A stretch of 7,358 nucleotides of DNA, taken from Opitutaceae bacterium (lineage in GTDB: Bacteria; Verrucomicrobiota; Verrucomicrobiia; Opitutales; Opitutaceae). Under the pieces are notes generated by a model. That model was not told the DNA's origin. It saw nothing but the letters and a program-made list of their open reading frames with translations, and did no database searches. The DNA is taken from positions 1-7,358 of the forward strand of contig JAPOIC010000096.1 in NCBI GenBank assembly GCA_029979145.1, given 5' to 3'. Position numbers and translations under genes: made by a program. Positions 5,816-7,358 of the stretch are shown piece after piece (the stretch's first letter is position 1; every line of letters starts with the position of its first letter).

Positions 5816-7358
5816 TTGAAAAGCAAATCCACTTCCAATTGGTCCGCCGCCAAGTCTGAGGAGCTCTACGGCTTCAAGCGCTGGGGCCACGGCCATTTCG
5901 CCGTTGATCCCGAGGGCTTTACCACGGTCCAGCCGCTCGGCGACGATCGCAACATCCGCATCCTCGACGTCGTGCAGGAGGCCGTCGACATGGGTCTCAA
6001 GGCGCCGATGGTCATCCGCTTCCAGGACCTGCTCCGCCATCGCGTCACCCAGCTGAACAATCTCTTCCTCAAGGCCATTCAGGAAGAGGGCTACAAGGGC
6101 GAGTATCGCGGCGTGTTCCCCATCAAGGTCAACCAGCTGCGCGAAGTCGTCGACGAGATCGTCGAGGCCGGCCGCGAGTTCAACTACGGCCTCGAGGCCG
6201 GCTCCAAGCCCGAGCTCATGATTGCGCTCGCGATGCACGAGGGCAACGACCGGCTCATCATTTGCAACGGCTACAAGGACCTCGACTACATCCGCCTCAC
6301 CCTGCTCGGCCGCAAGCTCGGCAAACAGATCATCATCGTGGTCGAGCAACTGGCCGAGCTCGATGACATCATCCGCGTCGCCGAGGAGACCGGCGTCGAG
6401 CCGCTCATCGGCCTCCGCGCCAAGCTCCAGACCCGCGGCGAGGGCAAGTGGGCCACGTCCACCGGCGACAACGCCAAGTTCGGCCTCAACACCGCCGAGA
6501 TCCTCTTCGCCTGCGAAAAACTCAAGGCCGCCAAGCTTCAGACCTGCCTGCGCCTCGTGCATTTCCACATCGGCTCACAGGTGCCGAACATCATCACGAT
6601 CAAGAACGCCGTCATCGAGGCCTCCCGCTTCTACTGCCAGCTGCACAAGATGGGTTTCCCGATGGGCTTCCTCGACGTCGGCGGCGGCCTAGGCATCGAT
6701 TACGATGGCTCCCGCACCAATTTTGAGTCGTCGATGAACTACACCATGGCGGAATACGCCCGCGACGTGGTGTTCAACATCCGCGAGATTTGCACCGGCT
6801 CCGGCGTCCCCGTGCCCGACATCGTCAGCGAGTCCGGCCGCGCCGTCGTGGCCCCCCACTCCCTCCTCGTCGTCGAGGTCTTCGAGCGCATCAACAAGCG
6901 CGAGTCCCTCGGCAAGCAGCACGAGCCCAAGACCAAGCACAAGATCGTGCGCGACCTCGAGGCCACCCTGCGCAACCGCTCCAAGCTTGGCCGCCTCGAG
7001 CGCTTCCACGACGCCGTGCAAAAGAAGGAGGAAGCCTTCTCGCTATTCAACCTCGGCTACCTCGACCTCGAGAACCGCGCCGCCGCCGAGTCGCTTTTCT
7101 GGCAGGTCTGCGAGCAGATCGCCAAGGAGACCAACAAGACCGGCTACACCCCGGAGGAACTCCACGACCTCAACAAGCTCCTCGCCGACCAATACGTCTG
7201 CAATTTCTCCGTCTTCCAGTCACTCCTCGATCACTGGGCCTTAAAGCAGCTTTTCCCTGTCGCGCCGCTGCACCGCCTCGACGAGAAACCGTCGGTCAAC
7301 GCCATCCTTGTCGACATTACCTGCGACTCCGACGGCAAGATCAACAGCTTCATCGACC
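5816..7358 (+). CDS. speA: Biosynthetic arginine decarboxylase SpeA, 3' end beyond window
   Basis: SpeA is the PLP enzyme that decarboxylates L-arginine to agmatine, the first step of the agmatine route to putrescine and spermidine. The frame is open from the TTG at 5816 to the window edge (514 codons); E. coli SpeA is about 650 residues, so the C-terminal region is missing. Seen in order are ELYGFKRWG near the N terminus, FPIKVNQ with the PLP lysine K104, LVHFHIGSQ (247-255), the phosphate-binding DVGGGLGIDYD (287-297), SESGRAVVAPHS (338-349), a charged helical insertion typical of SpeA (about 370-430), and DITCDSDG (500-507) with the catalytic cysteine C503. A start at the next in-frame ATG (5990) would remove the conserved N terminus, and there is no upstream in-frame ATG or GTG in the intergenic region, so TTG is the best start. 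No Shine-Dalgarno is visible before it. It is divergent from yajC. One oddity is proline at 347, where the E. coli enzyme has histidine. Confidence 0.95.
   Translation, partial: MKSKSTSNWSAAKSEELYGFKRWGHGHFAVDPEGFTTVQPLGDDRNIRILDVVQEAVDMGLKAPMVIRFQDLLRHRVTQLNNLFLKAIQEEGYKGEYRGVFPIKVNQLREVVDEIVEAGREFNYGLEAGSKPELMIALAMHEGNDRLIICNGYKDLDYIRLTLLGRKLGKQIIIVVEQLAELDDIIRVAEETGVEPLIGLRAKLQTRGEGKWATSTGDNAKFGLNTAEILFACEKLKAAKLQTCLRLVHFHIGSQVPNIITIKNAVIEASRFYCQLHKMGFPMGFLDVGGGLGIDYDGSRTNFESSMNYTMAEYARDVVFNIREICTGSGVPVPDIVSESGRAVVAPHSLLVVEVFERINKRESLGKQHEPKTKHKIVRDLEATLRNRSKLGRLERFHDAVQKKEEAFSLFNLGYLDLENRAAAESLFWQVCEQIAKETNKTGYTPEELHDLNKLLADQYVCNFSVFQSLLDHWALKQLFPVAPLHRLDEKPSVNAILVDITCDSDGKINSFID

Noticed and set aside
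5807..6568. A 253-codon minus-strand open frame opposite the start of speA
   Set aside because: The translation is a Leu/Glu/Ala/Asp-rich shadow of the speA codons; the plus strand encodes clear SpeA motifs through this stretch.

Overview
The window is high-GC bacterial housekeeping chromosome. Three features suggest a member of the PVC group, most likely Verrucomicrobiota of the Opitutaceae type: a single fused SecDF protein, genes without clear Shine-Dalgarno sites, and a six-hairpin glycosidase related to the DUF5703/GH95-like proteins common in Planctomycetota and Verrucomicrobiota. The taxonomy is inference from protein flavour and composition; no 16S or other marker is present.

Layout. 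At the left edge (2-826, +) lies the 3' end of a GH95-like six-hairpin glycosidase gene. It converges on a minus-strand block that reads, in transcription order, yajC (5723-5376), fused secDF (5308-2759), recJ (2741-1011), tRNA-Arg(ACG) (941-865) and an intrinsic terminator hairpin (about 860-829). Gaps within the block are 67, 17 and 69 nt, so it looks like one transcription unit ending at the hairpin. To the right of yajC, a 92-nt divergent intergenic region leads into speA (biosynthetic arginine decarboxylase). speA runs on the + strand from a TTG start at 5816 and leaves the window after 514 codons, missing its last part.

Function. YajC and SecDF are the accessory membrane module of the Sec translocon; SecDF uses the ion gradient to help pull exported proteins across the membrane. 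RecJ is the 5'-3' single-strand DNA exonuclease of recombination and repair and has no known functional tie to secretion. The tRNA decodes CGN arginine codons. SpeA makes agmatine from arginine as the first step towards putrescine. The glycosidase is probably catabolic, with unknown substrate.

Coding density is high and no stretch over 100 nt lacks a gene. I see no mobile element, CRISPR array, phage gene or defence gene, and no convincing novel system. The points most worth a second look are the SD-less, A/C-rich leaders of yajC and secDF, the yajC-secDF-recJ-tRNA arrangement, and the start codon and one residue change in SpeA.
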